NCBI GenBank assembly: GCA_017429835.1
Contig: JAFROD010000024.1
Location: 1 to 58,577, forward strand
Direction of reading: 5' to 3'
DNA length: 58,577 nucleotides
Source: Oscillospiraceae bacterium
GTDB lineage: Bacteria > Bacillota > Clostridia > Oscillospirales > Oscillospiraceae
A program made the position numbers and the translations under genes. The notes under the pieces were generated by a model. That model saw nothing but the letters and a program-made list of their open reading frames with translations, did no database searches and was not told the DNA's origin. Numbering within the stretch: the stretch's first letter is position 1; each line of letters opens with the position of its first letter. Of this stretch, positions 13,726-22,278 are shown piece after piece.

Positions 13726-15360
13726 TTATACAATCGAAGGGACGGTTGCGGGTCGGGCTTTATCCCAGATCTCATCGACGTCAAACAGATCGTCGAGCAG
13801 CTCCGGCCCCCAGTACATGCGGTAGCCGTCGATGTTGCGGCGTCCCTGCCGGACGTAGTCGTCGCGAATCTGCACCCAGTATGGGGTAGAGCCGTCCACG
13901 TTGCAGAAGAATCGGTAGCCTGCCTGATACATTGCTTCGTACTTTGCGCCCTCGTAGGCTTCAATCCCCGCGATGTCGCTGCCGTAAGGATAGATGAAAA
14001 TATCGGTATCGCCGACGATCGGCTGCACCTGATCTTCCCATTTATTCACGTCCGCGAGAATATCCTCCGCGCTGTTGTAGCCGTAACCGAAGTGCGCGTA
14101 GCTGTGGCAGGCGATCTCCCAGCCGTGATCCTTCAGGCACTGCGTCACCTCCGCCGCCTTCCGAACCTCCTCGTTGTAGGCCTCTTCGCCGAGAATGTCC
14201 TTCCACTGCGGGTGCGTCTTGTAACCGAACACGCCCTCATAGCCGGTCAGCGCGAGAATGCCCCTTGCGCCGCGGTAGGAGAAGTCCGGATGCTCCTGTA
14301 CGAAATGCTCCAGGATCGGCGCCATATCGTAATCGCCCAACAGCTTTTGACCGTCCGCCGCATAGTATTCGCAGGTCGGATAGCCGTCTTCGCCGATCAC
14401 GATGCGGTTGGCAAAGCCGTCGCCGCCGGCGTCGGGGAAACGGTCGCCGTCGCCGTCTACCATGTATTCATAGTAGTTCACGTCGTCCTGCGAGATCACG
14501 ATCGGCTGCTTTCCGGGAGGAAGCCAGATATCGCCCTGCTTGTAAACGTCCTTGCCGTTCTCGTCCTTTTCCACCTTGACGATGTCGTGGATGCGGATCA
14601 GCACGAAATTGCGCTTGTACAGCTCTTCCAGGATGCGGTTGAACTCGGTCACGGTTGCCATGTACTGGTTGTAGCCGGTCTCCTTCGAGTCGCCGTCAAA
14701 GGCGCGGTCGGTATCCACGATCAGGCTGTGGAAGAAAATATGCGTGATCTGCGTGGTGTCCTCATAGCGCACCAGTTTTGCCTTCTCGGCAAGGTAGCGG
14801 TCGTTGGCGGCGGAGAGCTCCGGCTGTTCCTTCCAGTCCGCGCCGAATTCCTGCAGAATGGTGATCGCGGCATCATAATCGTAGCCCGCCGCAACAAAGT
14901 CGGCCCGCTTCAGGATATCCGGGATCCGTTCCTCCGGCGAAAGCGTTTCCTCCGTCGTTTCGGTCGATATGACGGCATTCTTCTCCGGCTCGTCCGAGCC
15001 GCCGACCGCATGGACGATCAGCGCGATCACGCCGATCAGGAGCGCAAGGAGCAGGATCGCGCCGCCGATGACGATCGCCCAGCCCTTCCAGTTGACGCGT
15101 TTTTTCTTCCTGCGTCTGTTTCTGTCTGCGGGACGCTGCGTGTTCCGGCGCTGCGCCGGTGCGGAAGAATGCTCCGACCGTGCGACTTGCTGCGGGCGGT
15201 TGCGCTGCGCAGGCGTCGGCTGATAGACGGGTTGTACCGGCTGCTGCGGAATCTCGCGCTCCTGCTTTTGTTCCTCCTGCTCACGGTACTGCTGCAGGAT
15301 CTTCTCTACGTCCCATTCTTCAAAATCAAAGAGTTCCCGGTCTTTGTTGTTATTGTCCAT
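13726..15360 (-). CDS. Membrane-anchored polysaccharide deacetylase-family protein
   Basis: A 544-residue protein. A cytoplasmic Gln/Pro/Arg-rich N-terminus (about 1-90) is followed by a membrane helix (WAIVIGGAILLLALLIGVIA, about 93-115) and an extracellular catalytic part. The NodB-like domain has ISQDDVNYYEY for the acidic metal residues, HSYAHFGYG for the HxxxH pair and a YPYGSD segment. It probably removes acetyl groups from an exported polymer or peptidoglycan. It is the last gene of the long polysaccharide operon, 38 bp after the E2-like gene. The very polar cytosolic head is unusual and could be a docking segment. Confidence 0.8.
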   Translation of the reverse strand: MDNNNKDRELFDFEEWDVEKILQQYREQEEQKQEREIPQQPVQPVYQPTPAQRNRPQQVARSEHSSAPAQRRNTQRPADRNRRRKKKRVNWKGWAIVIGGAILLLALLIGVIALIVHAVGGSDEPEKNAVISTETTEETLSPEERIPDILKRADFVAAGYDYDAAITILQEFGADWKEQPELSAANDRYLAEKAKLVRYEDTTQITHIFFHSLIVDTDRAFDGDSKETGYNQYMATVTEFNRILEELYKRNFVLIRIHDIVKVEKDENGKDVYKQGDIWLPPGKQPIVISQDDVNYYEYMVDGDGDRFPDAGGDGFANRIVIGEDGYPTCEYYAADGQKLLGDYDMAPILEHFVQEHPDFSYRGARGILALTGYEGVFGYKTHPQWKDILGEEAYNEEVRKAAEVTQCLKDHGWEIACHSYAHFGYGYNSAEDILADVNKWEDQVQPIVGDTDIFIYPYGSDIAGIEAYEGAKYEAMYQAGYRFFCNVDGSTPYWVQIRDDYVRQGRRNIDGYRMYWGPELLDDLFDVDEIWDKARPATVPSIV

Positions 15361-15398
15361 TTCTTTGATCTCGCTTTCTCTGTTTTGCTGTAATTATC

Positions 15399-16871
15399 TC
15401 AGTCGATGTCTCTGACGACCTCTTCGGGCGGTTCGTCCAATACCTCGGGATTGCGCAGAAGCTTATGAAAATATTTCATGGCGGTGGCGTAATAGAAACC
15501 GTCGACCGTTCTCTCGTCGCAGTTCATCACGTAGTCCACGTAGCGGCGGACGACCACGCTGCCGTCCGCGTCGATCTCCTGCTTGCGGTACTTCCTGCCG
15601 ACGGCGATGAACACGGGCAGGTTGCCGAAGTCGTACAGGTGGTGCAGGATGGGCGGAATGCCCAGCGAGCCCATCGAGGTAAAGATGACGGAAGCGTGGA
15701 ACGGGCTGACTTCCAACAGGAACTTCGGGATCTTGCCGAAGTAGTCCATGACCTTCAGCACCCAGACCACGAATTTCAGCAGCAGTCCGGGCAGGCTCGC
15801 CAGCGCGCCGGCAACCGCGTCAAAGCTGCTGTCGAGCGGCGTGCTCTTGACTTCCTCATAGACCTTATTGAACTTCTCGTAGATTTCCTTCGTCGTGTCC
15901 GTCTGCGTCAAATGGAGCTTGATCATCGTCTCTTCTCCGTCCGTGCGCATGTCCTTCTTCATCGCCATGGTGAACTGGATGTCTTCATCGCGCTGATAGA
16001 CGCGCTGACCGGAAAGGAAGCGGTTGCAGCCGGGATACTTCGCAATACTGCGCACGTAGGCGGCAAGAATGACGTGGAAAATACCGAAGTTTTCCATACC
16101 CTCCGCGCGCTTTTTATGGATATACCGCTCGACGTTGGAGATCTCAATCTTGCCGTTGATCGAGTTGGACGCGCCGTTGCGATTCGGCATGATGTAGTTC
16201 GCCACGACCGACATGCCGTCGATCGTGCGTACCCTGCGGCCGTCGCTGCGGTCGCCCCAGGTCGGATGGTACTTGCCGTCCGTAAACTGCCGCATGGCAA
16301 GCGTCGCGACAAACAGCGCGCCGACCAGCAGGAGGTTTGCGAGCTTGTCAAATACGCCGAACAGCTCCAACGCGCCGACAGAATTGATGAAATCATAGAT
16401 CAGCAGCGCGAACGGCAGCAGCGTAACGATCTGCAGCACCAGCAGGCGCTTGGAGCGTCCCGTCATAAAGAAACGATAGACGAAATAGAACGCAAGATAG
16501 ATGACCCAGCACGCGATCACGTAGCGCATATAGCCGAACAGCGCATAGCCGCCGCCCAAGCCGTTTGCGGCGTTGGGGTCTTCGGCGAGGCGCATGTGCC
16601 AGTCCAGCGCGATCTGCCCGAAATAGACGCATGCCCAGAAGACAGGCTTGGTCGAACGGTACAGCGTCTTCGGCCCGCGGACGATAAGGATAAACGCGAA
16701 GCCGAGCGCGCACCAGATGGGCAGCACCTTCTGGAAAAAGACGTTCCAACCGGTAAGTCGCTGTCCGAAGCACAGCGCAAGGATCTGCATGACCGCAGAA
16801 CCGACCGCCATCAAAGCGGCAAGCCACGTAAACGCATTTTTTCTACTGACGAAATAACGAGTACTCTTCAT
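15399..16871 (-). CDS. Membrane protein with C-terminal E2-acyltransferase-like (CAT-fold) domain
   Basis: A 490-residue protein with about six N-terminal membrane helices (to about residue 200) joined to a domain resembling the catalytic part of 2-oxoacid dehydrogenase E2. The shared motifs are WGDRSDGRRVRTIDGM, NGKIEISNVERY and near the end MNCDERTVDGFYYATAMKYF. E2 enzymes and chloramphenicol acetyltransferase use His in DHRxxDG; here Glu stands in that place (DERTVDG). No lipoyl domain is present. It may bind or move acyl groups for the surface polymer by another mechanism, or be a pseudo-enzyme. A soluble relative with the same substitution lies at 42850-43725. Confidence 0.75.
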   Translation of the reverse strand: MKSTRYFVSRKNAFTWLAALMAVGSAVMQILALCFGQRLTGWNVFFQKVLPIWCALGFAFILIVRGPKTLYRSTKPVFWACVYFGQIALDWHMRLAEDPNAANGLGGGYALFGYMRYVIACWVIYLAFYFVYRFFMTGRSKRLLVLQIVTLLPFALLIYDFINSVGALELFGVFDKLANLLLVGALFVATLAMRQFTDGKYHPTWGDRSDGRRVRTIDGMSVVANYIMPNRNGASNSINGKIEISNVERYIHKKRAEGMENFGIFHVILAAYVRSIAKYPGCNRFLSGQRVYQRDEDIQFTMAMKKDMRTDGEETMIKLHLTQTDTTKEIYEKFNKVYEEVKSTPLDSSFDAVAGALASLPGLLLKFVVWVLKVMDYFGKIPKFLLEVSPFHASVIFTSMGSLGIPPILHHLYDFGNLPVFIAVGRKYRKQEIDADGSVVVRRYVDYVMNCDERTVDGFYYATAMKYFHKLLRNPEVLDEPPEEVVRDID

Positions 16872-16883
16872 TTTCTCTCCCTC

Positions 16884-18041
16884 CTATTGCAGATGCAGCC
16901 TTTTCATGATATCTGACACCTGCGAGATATACTCCCCATCGACGCTTTTCATAACGTCGTGGGTTTTTTCTCCCATTTTGCCGCGGAAGAGGATACGCAG
17001 CAATCTCGCGATCCACGCGACCGGCAGGAACACCGGACAGCGCAGCAGGCGCGGATACATCGGGCGCATGATGCGCAGCGGCGGGAAAACGTGCGTAATG
17101 AACAATCTCGCTTTCAGGCCGCACAGTGAGCCAGACCGGCGGAATCTGTTTGCCTGGATCGTCATTTCCGTGCCGTAAATACCGGAGTTCAGCAGGTAAT
17201 TTGTCAATTCTTTATCCTGCTCGGTCAGATTTCCGTCCTCGAACCATTTTTTCAGGAGTTCCCGCATCTGCTCCGTAAAGTACAGAAGATCCATTTCCTC
17301 GAGTTTTTTCTCCGCTGCCGCGAAATCGCACAGGTCGCCCGCTTCGCGCTCATAGACGTAGAGATCGAGCAGCGGACGCAGCCCGCAGCCGTAGCGCGTA
17401 AAGTGCTTCACCAAATGCGCGATCATGTAAAGATAGAAGTCCTCCTCTGTCAGGAAGCACTCCGTAGAGCCGTCCTGCGCCGGGATCACGTGATCCCAGA
17501 CGGACGCGAAATAACCGTGGAAGGACAGTCTGTCGTCAAACAGAAATCGGTGCATCTCAACGGCAACCAGCGGCGCTAACGTGAAATTCAGCGTCGTGCC
17601 GTTGTCCTTTTCATACTGATACCCCAACGACTGCATCACTGCAAGAATCGTATCATCCGGTGCGTCCGTGAGAATATCAATGTCACAACTGCTGCGCATC
17701 TCCGGCGAGGGATAGAACGCGCGCATTCTGCTGCCCTTCAGCAGGACGAAGCGGATCTTTTCCTTCTTCAGCGCACTGCAAAGGCGAAGCAGCTCCTGCT
17801 CCTGCCGCAGATACTGGAAGGTGCAGACCTCCGCGTACTCGCCGATCGGACGCAGTTCCTCCGCGCTGTAGCTTTCGTCCTTCTGAAGTCCGCAGTATAC
17901 GATATTCGCGATCGCTTGCTTTTTTGCCAAAGCAAGCATTTTCTGAACGTCGGCTTTCTCCTCTTGCGGAAGGACTTTTTTCCCGTTGAGGCAAAGGTTT
18001 ATCGCATTGATAAACGCATAACTGTTATTCACTTTGCCCAC
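16884..18041 (-). CDS. Nucleotidyltransferase family protein (NTP_transf_5 type)
   Basis: A 385-residue protein with the minimal-nucleotidyltransferase signature VLLKGSRMRAFYPSPEMRSS, followed by the metal-binding pair CDIDIL and helical regions beyond it. Family members occur widely in exopolysaccharide and capsule clusters and no substrate is established. The C-terminal stretch is rich in Arg and hydrophobic residues (PVFLPVAWIARLLRILFRGK), suggesting membrane association. It lies between CapG and the E2-like gene within the operon. A second, diverged family member is at 29096-30193. Confidence 0.75.
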   Translation of the reverse strand: MGKVNNSYAFINAINLCLNGKKVLPQEEKADVQKMLALAKKQAIANIVYCGLQKDESYSAEELRPIGEYAEVCTFQYLRQEQELLRLCSALKKEKIRFVLLKGSRMRAFYPSPEMRSSCDIDILTDAPDDTILAVMQSLGYQYEKDNGTTLNFTLAPLVAVEMHRFLFDDRLSFHGYFASVWDHVIPAQDGSTECFLTEEDFYLYMIAHLVKHFTRYGCGLRPLLDLYVYEREAGDLCDFAAAEKKLEEMDLLYFTEQMRELLKKWFEDGNLTEQDKELTNYLLNSGIYGTEMTIQANRFRRSGSLCGLKARLFITHVFPPLRIMRPMYPRLLRCPVFLPVAWIARLLRILFRGKMGEKTHDVMKSVDGEYISQVSDIMKRLHLQ

Positions 18042-18050
18042 TCCTTCCGA

Positions 18051-19193
18051 TTATACTTTCCTCCAGACCGTCCGGTTGACGATGCCCGTGTAGGACTGGA
18101 TCAGCTTGACCACCTTCGTTGATACGTTGCGGTCGGTATAGTCCGGCGTCGGAACGCCCCAATCTCCGTTTTCATTCATTGCAACCGCCGTTTCGACTGC
18201 CTGCAAGACCTGATCGGTCGTAATGCCTGCCAGGACGAAATTGCCCTTATCCAGTGCTTCCGGACGCTCGGTGCTGGTTCGGATGCAGACCGCCGGGAAG
18301 GGTTTTCCCTCGGAGAGGAAAAAGCTGGATTCCTCCGGCAGCGTGCCGCTGTCGGAAACGACGGCAAAGGCGTTCATCTGCAGGTGGTTATAGTCGTGGA
18401 AGCCGAGCGGCTTGTTCTGCCGCACGCGCGGGTCAAAGACGAATTTGCGTTCGGCGATGAATTTCGCGCTGCGCGGATGGCAGGAATACAGGATCGGCAT
18501 ATCGTACCGCTCTGCCAGCGCGTTGACTGCGTTCATCAGGGAGAAGAAGTTTTCCTCCGTGTCGATGTTTTCCTCGCGGTGCGCGGAAAGGAGGACGTAC
18601 TTCCCTCTTTGCAAGCCCAGCCGCTCCAAAACGTCCGACGCCTCGATTTTCGCAAGATTGCTCTCGAGCACCTCCGCCATCGGCGAGCCGACCACGTAGG
18701 TGCGTTCCTTTGCCGTGCCCTCGGCGTTCAGATATCTGCGGGCATGCTCGGAATAACAGAGATTCACGTCGGCGATATGGTCGACGATCCTGCGGTTCGT
18801 CTCCTCCGGCAAGCACTCGTCAAAGCAGCGGTTGCCCGCTTCCATGTGGAAGATCGGAATGTGCAGGCGCTTTGCGGCAATTGCGGAAAGGCAGGAATTC
18901 GTATCGCCCAGGATCAGCAGCGCGTCCGGTTTTTCGCGTGCCATCAACGCGTAGGATTTTGCGATGATATTGCCGATGGTCTCGCCCAAGTCCTTGCCCA
19001 CGGCGTCCAGATAGAAGTCCGGCGCGCGGAGCCCCAGGTCTTCAAAGAAGATCTGATTGAGTTCATAGTCGTAATTCTGACCGGTATGCACCAGAAGCTG
19101 ATTGAAATAGACGTCGCATTTTTTAATCACCGCGGACAGGCGGATGATCTCCGGTCGCGTTCCGACGACGGTCATCAGTCTCAGTTTTTTCAT
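18051..19193 (-). CDS. capG: UDP-HexNAc 2-epimerase, CapG/WecB type
   Basis: A 380-residue non-hydrolysing UDP-GlcNAc 2-epimerase family enzyme (GT-B fold). The motifs are VVGTRPEIIRLSAV, HTGQNYDYELNQIFFEDL, LGDTNSCL, HMEAGNRCFDECLPEETNRR and SAHREENIDT, with late SDSGTLPEESSFF. It directly follows CapF (1-bp gap), which points to CapG: 2-epimerisation of UDP-6-deoxy-L-talNAc to UDP-L-FucNAc rather than WecB making UDP-ManNAc. The C-terminal extension (STKVVKLIQSYTGIVNRTVW) also fits CapG/FnlC. Its pathway partner CapE is not in the window. Confidence 0.85.
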   Translation of the reverse strand: MKKLRLMTVVGTRPEIIRLSAVIKKCDVYFNQLLVHTGQNYDYELNQIFFEDLGLRAPDFYLDAVGKDLGETIGNIIAKSYALMAREKPDALLILGDTNSCLSAIAAKRLHIPIFHMEAGNRCFDECLPEETNRRIVDHIADVNLCYSEHARRYLNAEGTAKERTYVVGSPMAEVLESNLAKIEASDVLERLGLQRGKYVLLSAHREENIDTEENFFSLMNAVNALAERYDMPILYSCHPRSAKFIAERKFVFDPRVRQNKPLGFHDYNHLQMNAFAVVSDSGTLPEESSFFLSEGKPFPAVCIRTSTERPEALDKGNFVLAGITTDQVLQAVETAVAMNENGDWGVPTPDYTDRNVSTKVVKLIQSYTGIVNRTVWRKV

Positions 19194-19194
19194 A

Positions 19195-20337
19195 TCATAC
19201 CTCCAGAAAATAGGTGTCTGGTTTGTCGGGGTCGAAGCACTCGCTCGCCCACATAAAGGTCACCATATCGGTATCGCCCAGATTCTCGATATTGTGCGTA
19301 TAGCCCGTCGGGATATCCACGACCTCGAGCTTGTCACCGCTGACGCGGTATTCGATGATCTCGTCGCCGTCGATCCTGCGGAAACGGATCACACCTTCGC
19401 CGCTGACGACCAGGAACTTCTCGTTTTTCGTGTGGTGCCAGTGGTTTCCCTTGACGATGCCGGGCTTGGAAATATTCACGCTGAACTGCCCGCGATCCGC
19501 CGTTCGGAGAATTTCGGTGAAGCTGCCGCGCGCGTCTTCATGGCTGCACAGCGGATAGGAAAACTCGGTTTCCGGGAGATAAGACAGATAGGTCGCGTAG
19601 AGCTTTCTCGTCAGCGCGTCCCCCATATCCGGCAGGGAGTATTCCTGCCGCGCAGCGCGAAAGCTGCCGAGGACAGCCGCCAGTTCGCCGAGCGAAATCT
19701 CATGTACGGTCGGCACGCAGCAGAAGTCGCCCGCGCGGTGCTCCTTCCCCTGCAGCGCGGCGATCAGCTCCGCTACGACGTCGTCGATGTAGGCAAGCCG
19801 CAGCACCGTATCCGGATTGTCGATTCGGATTTGCAGACCGTGTGCAATGTTGTGGCTGAAGGTCGCCACGACCGAATTGTAATTTGGTCTGCACCACTTG
19901 CCGAAGAGGTTTGGAAAGCGGTAGATCAGCGTTTTTGCGCCGGTTTTCGCACCGTACTGCCGCATGCGCTCCTCCCCTGCCAGCTTGCTCCTGCCGTAGG
20001 GGTTGTCCAGCGCCGCCTGCGTGGAGGAGCTGATCATGATCGGGCAGGCGTTGCCGTATGCTTCCAACTTCGTCAGCAGCACGTCGGTGAAGCCGAAATT
20101 GCCCTCCATGAACTCCGCGGCATCCTTTGGGCGGTTGACGCCCGCAAGATGAAATACAAAATTGCAGTCGCGGCACCATGCGTCCAGACGCTCCGGCGCG
20201 GTGTCAACGTCATATTCAAAAACCGTGATGTCCGCCGGAATCCCGAAGGACTTGTCCTTCCCTTCGGCGATATTCTTCAGCGTCGCGCAAAGGTTCTTCC
20301 CGACGAAGCCCTTTGCTCCGGTCACAAGTACGTTCAT
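19195..20337 (-). CDS. capF: CapF-type bifunctional reductase/epimerase with C-terminal cupin
   Basis: A 380-residue protein. It has an N-terminal SDR Rossmann domain (VTGAKGFVGKNL, catalytic SSST plus NPYGRSKLAGE, residues 1 to about 250) and a C-terminal cupin with GNHWHHTKNEKFLVVSGEG, whose histidines bind zinc. This two-domain layout is diagnostic for CapF/FnlB. It acts on the 4-keto sugar made by CapE, giving UDP-6-deoxy-L-talNAc, which CapG turns into UDP-L-FucNAc. CapE is missing from the cluster, so its substrate must come from elsewhere in the genome. Confidence 0.9.
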   Translation of the reverse strand: MNVLVTGAKGFVGKNLCATLKNIAEGKDKSFGIPADITVFEYDVDTAPERLDAWCRDCNFVFHLAGVNRPKDAAEFMEGNFGFTDVLLTKLEAYGNACPIMISSSTQAALDNPYGRSKLAGEERMRQYGAKTGAKTLIYRFPNLFGKWCRPNYNSVVATFSHNIAHGLQIRIDNPDTVLRLAYIDDVVAELIAALQGKEHRAGDFCCVPTVHEISLGELAAVLGSFRAARQEYSLPDMGDALTRKLYATYLSYLPETEFSYPLCSHEDARGSFTEILRTADRGQFSVNISKPGIVKGNHWHHTKNEKFLVVSGEGVIRFRRIDGDEIIEYRVSGDKLEVVDIPTGYTHNIENLGDTDMVTFMWASECFDPDKPDTYFLEV

Positions 20338-20381
20338 GCGTTATCTTCCTTTTATTCTGTTCCCGGCGGCACAGTCTTCCG

Positions 20382-21113
20382 CTATACCGGCAGGAAATGA
20401 TCGTAGTTCTTTTTTCTGATGATGCGATACGAGGTATTCTGATCCGTAAGGTTGAATCTCGGCAAGGAATAACGGCGTGCTGCCGCGAGCAGAGTGGTCT
20501 GCCCGCCACCTGCGGAAAAGGCCGCATCATAGAGCTTGTGCTTTTTCATCAGATCCAGCGTCGTTCGGTTGAACTGACCGTGGGAGTACGCAAACACCCG
20601 GATCTCTTTTCCCGTGATCTCCTGCAGAATACGCTTGGATTCTGCAAGCTCCCGAAGCTGCGCTTGTGCGGGCAGTTCCGTAAGGATTGCGTGCGAAGTG
20701 CCGTGCGATCCGATGGTCACCAGCGGATCAGCCGCCAGTTCCCGCAGCGCTTGCGTGGAAAGATAGCCGTCTGTGTCAAGGTAATCCGTCACGATAAAAA
20801 CCGTGAACGGAATATTTCTCTTTTTCAACTCCGGATATGCCACCCGATAAACATCGTAAAGACCGTCATCAAAGGTAAGCGTACAGGGGCTGCGCCACGC
20901 AAAGCGGGAATTGCAATAGGTTTCCATCGAAATGAACGGAATTCTTGTATCCAAGAAATCAGTTAACGCGCTTTTTGTAAGAATACAGTTGCTTCTTATG
21001 TTCAGTTTGCCGTCGTCAATGTGATGCAGCATAATGACCGTAGAAGACGGCAGACGCGAAAAGCATTTTTTTATTATTTGCTTGATTCTGCCCATAGCGT
21101 TCACCCTCAACAA
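20382..21113 (-). CDS. Polysaccharide deacetylase (NodB-homology)
   Basis: A 243-residue protein consisting almost only of a NodB domain. It has TLTFDDGLYDVY (catalytic base and metal Asp), SHGTSH (metal His pair) and FAYSHGQFN. An N-terminal basic/hydrophobic stretch is too weak to call a signal peptide, so it may act on cytoplasmic lipid-linked saccharides. A start at Met7 (21095) is an alternative. It sits between capF and the Fe-S protein in the operon and would remove acetyl groups from a HexNAc residue of the repeat unit (inference). Confidence 0.85.
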   Translation of the reverse strand: MLRVNAMGRIKQIIKKCFSRLPSSTVIMLHHIDDGKLNIRSNCILTKSALTDFLDTRIPFISMETYCNSRFAWRSPCTLTFDDGLYDVYRVAYPELKKRNIPFTVFIVTDYLDTDGYLSTQALRELAADPLVTIGSHGTSHAILTELPAQAQLRELAESKRILQEITGKEIRVFAYSHGQFNRTTLDLMKKHKLYDAAFSAGGGQTTLLAAARRYSLPRFNLTDQNTSYRIIRKKNYDHFLPV

Positions 21114-21114
21114 A

Positions 21115-22251
21115 CTATACCCGATGGAGCAGCTTTTTGATCCTGTACCTCAGCCGTTCGACGCGCCAATGCTTCATATAGACCTTTTTCGCAGCCTTTT
21201 TCAGCTTTCCCGGGCGGTAGACGGTAAAAAACCGTTCTCTGCGTTTCCACCCCTCCGAATAATCCTTCGGCGCAAACGCGTAATCGGAATACCGATTGTC
21301 GATCTCGTGCAGCTCAAAATCCCGCATTGCCTCGACCGCCCTGCGCCCCTTCTCAGTGTGCGCGACGATCAGAGAGAATCCCTTCCCGTCGTCTATGGAA
21401 GGGTCGAGCTCCCGGTAGCCCCAGAAGTCCGCCATGGTGATATCGGACTGGTGCGTTTCGCGATATCTGCAGGCATAGCAAGAACGGCGCAGCAGGGCGT
21501 TGGCAGTCAGGAAGCCCTTGTAATAGGCGTCCAAATAGAACGGCGTCATCGTCTTTCCGGCAGTCGTTTCAAGCAAAAGCTGCTTGTCGTCCTTGCCCCA
21601 GGCGAATCCCTGCGGCCGGAACTCCAGGCGAAGGAGCTTTTCGTTCCTCCGCAGTTTCGTCTTCAGGTCATCCCGGAAGATCCCCGCAGACGGCACGCCG
21701 TGGCAGACGAAATCGCACAGCAGGAGGTTTTCCTGTTCTCCCAGCGCCTGCCGCACGCCGGCGGTCTGGCAGGGCGTGCCGCAGAACAGCACCCTTCGCC
21801 CCCGCTTGAGGTCTTCTCTGACGGCGGCGATGGTCGTGCCCATATCGCTTTCGATATACTTGCTTTTCTGCAGCTCGGACAGCGAGACCCGATCCGTTGA
21901 CGTATGGCGAAGCAGCAAGGCGTCATAATCAAACGCCGCGCCGTACACGCTGCCGCCGGCTTCCAGCACCGGCTCTGCCAGCGTCGCAAATGCGCCGCCG
22001 GAGGAGCCTCCGTTTCGGATGCTTTCGTCTTTGGAATAGCCGTAATAGCTGTGCTTTTCGGATTGTATCTCCTGCCCGTTGAGGCAGTGGCACACTTGCT
22101 CGCAACGATCGCAGCGGCTGCACTTTTCGTGGTCAACGCGCGGGTAGTAGAAGCCCTCCGCATCCAGTGAGAGCGTGATACATTGCCGCGGGCATTCCGA
22201 TACGCAAGCGCCGCAGGCAGTACAGGCATTCGGCAGTTCTTCAATTCTCAT
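21115..22251 (-). CDS. Fe-S protein of the F420 hydrogenase beta-subunit family (polysaccharide type)
   Basis: A 378-residue protein. Two N-terminal [4Fe-4S] ferredoxin motifs (CTACGACVSECPRQC and CSRCDRCEQVCHC) are followed by FrhB-like N- and C-terminal domains containing SGGAFATLAEP, GTPCQTAGVRQAL and SCYACRYRETHQSDITMADF. Members in polysaccharide clusters often sit beside a pyruvyltransferase, as here (27-bp gap). They are thought to perform a redox step on a sugar or cofactor, but no reaction is proven. It is the only redox-metal enzyme in the operon. Confidence 0.85.
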   Translation of the reverse strand: MRIEELPNACTACGACVSECPRQCITLSLDAEGFYYPRVDHEKCSRCDRCEQVCHCLNGQEIQSEKHSYYGYSKDESIRNGGSSGGAFATLAEPVLEAGGSVYGAAFDYDALLLRHTSTDRVSLSELQKSKYIESDMGTTIAAVREDLKRGRRVLFCGTPCQTAGVRQALGEQENLLLCDFVCHGVPSAGIFRDDLKTKLRRNEKLLRLEFRPQGFAWGKDDKQLLLETTAGKTMTPFYLDAYYKGFLTANALLRRSCYACRYRETHQSDITMADFWGYRELDPSIDDGKGFSLIVAHTEKGRRAVEAMRDFELHEIDNRYSDYAFAPKDYSEGWKRRERFFTVYRPGKLKKAAKKVYMKHWRVERLRYRIKKLLHRV

Positions 22252-22278
22252 GTCTGTGCCACCTCCGAACGATTCGCC

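Noticed and set aside
13711..16916. Long plus-strand frames (560 and 483 codons) opposite the deacetylase and E2-like genes
   Set aside because: No family motifs or ribosome binding sites; the minus-strand frames carry clear catalytic and membrane signatures.
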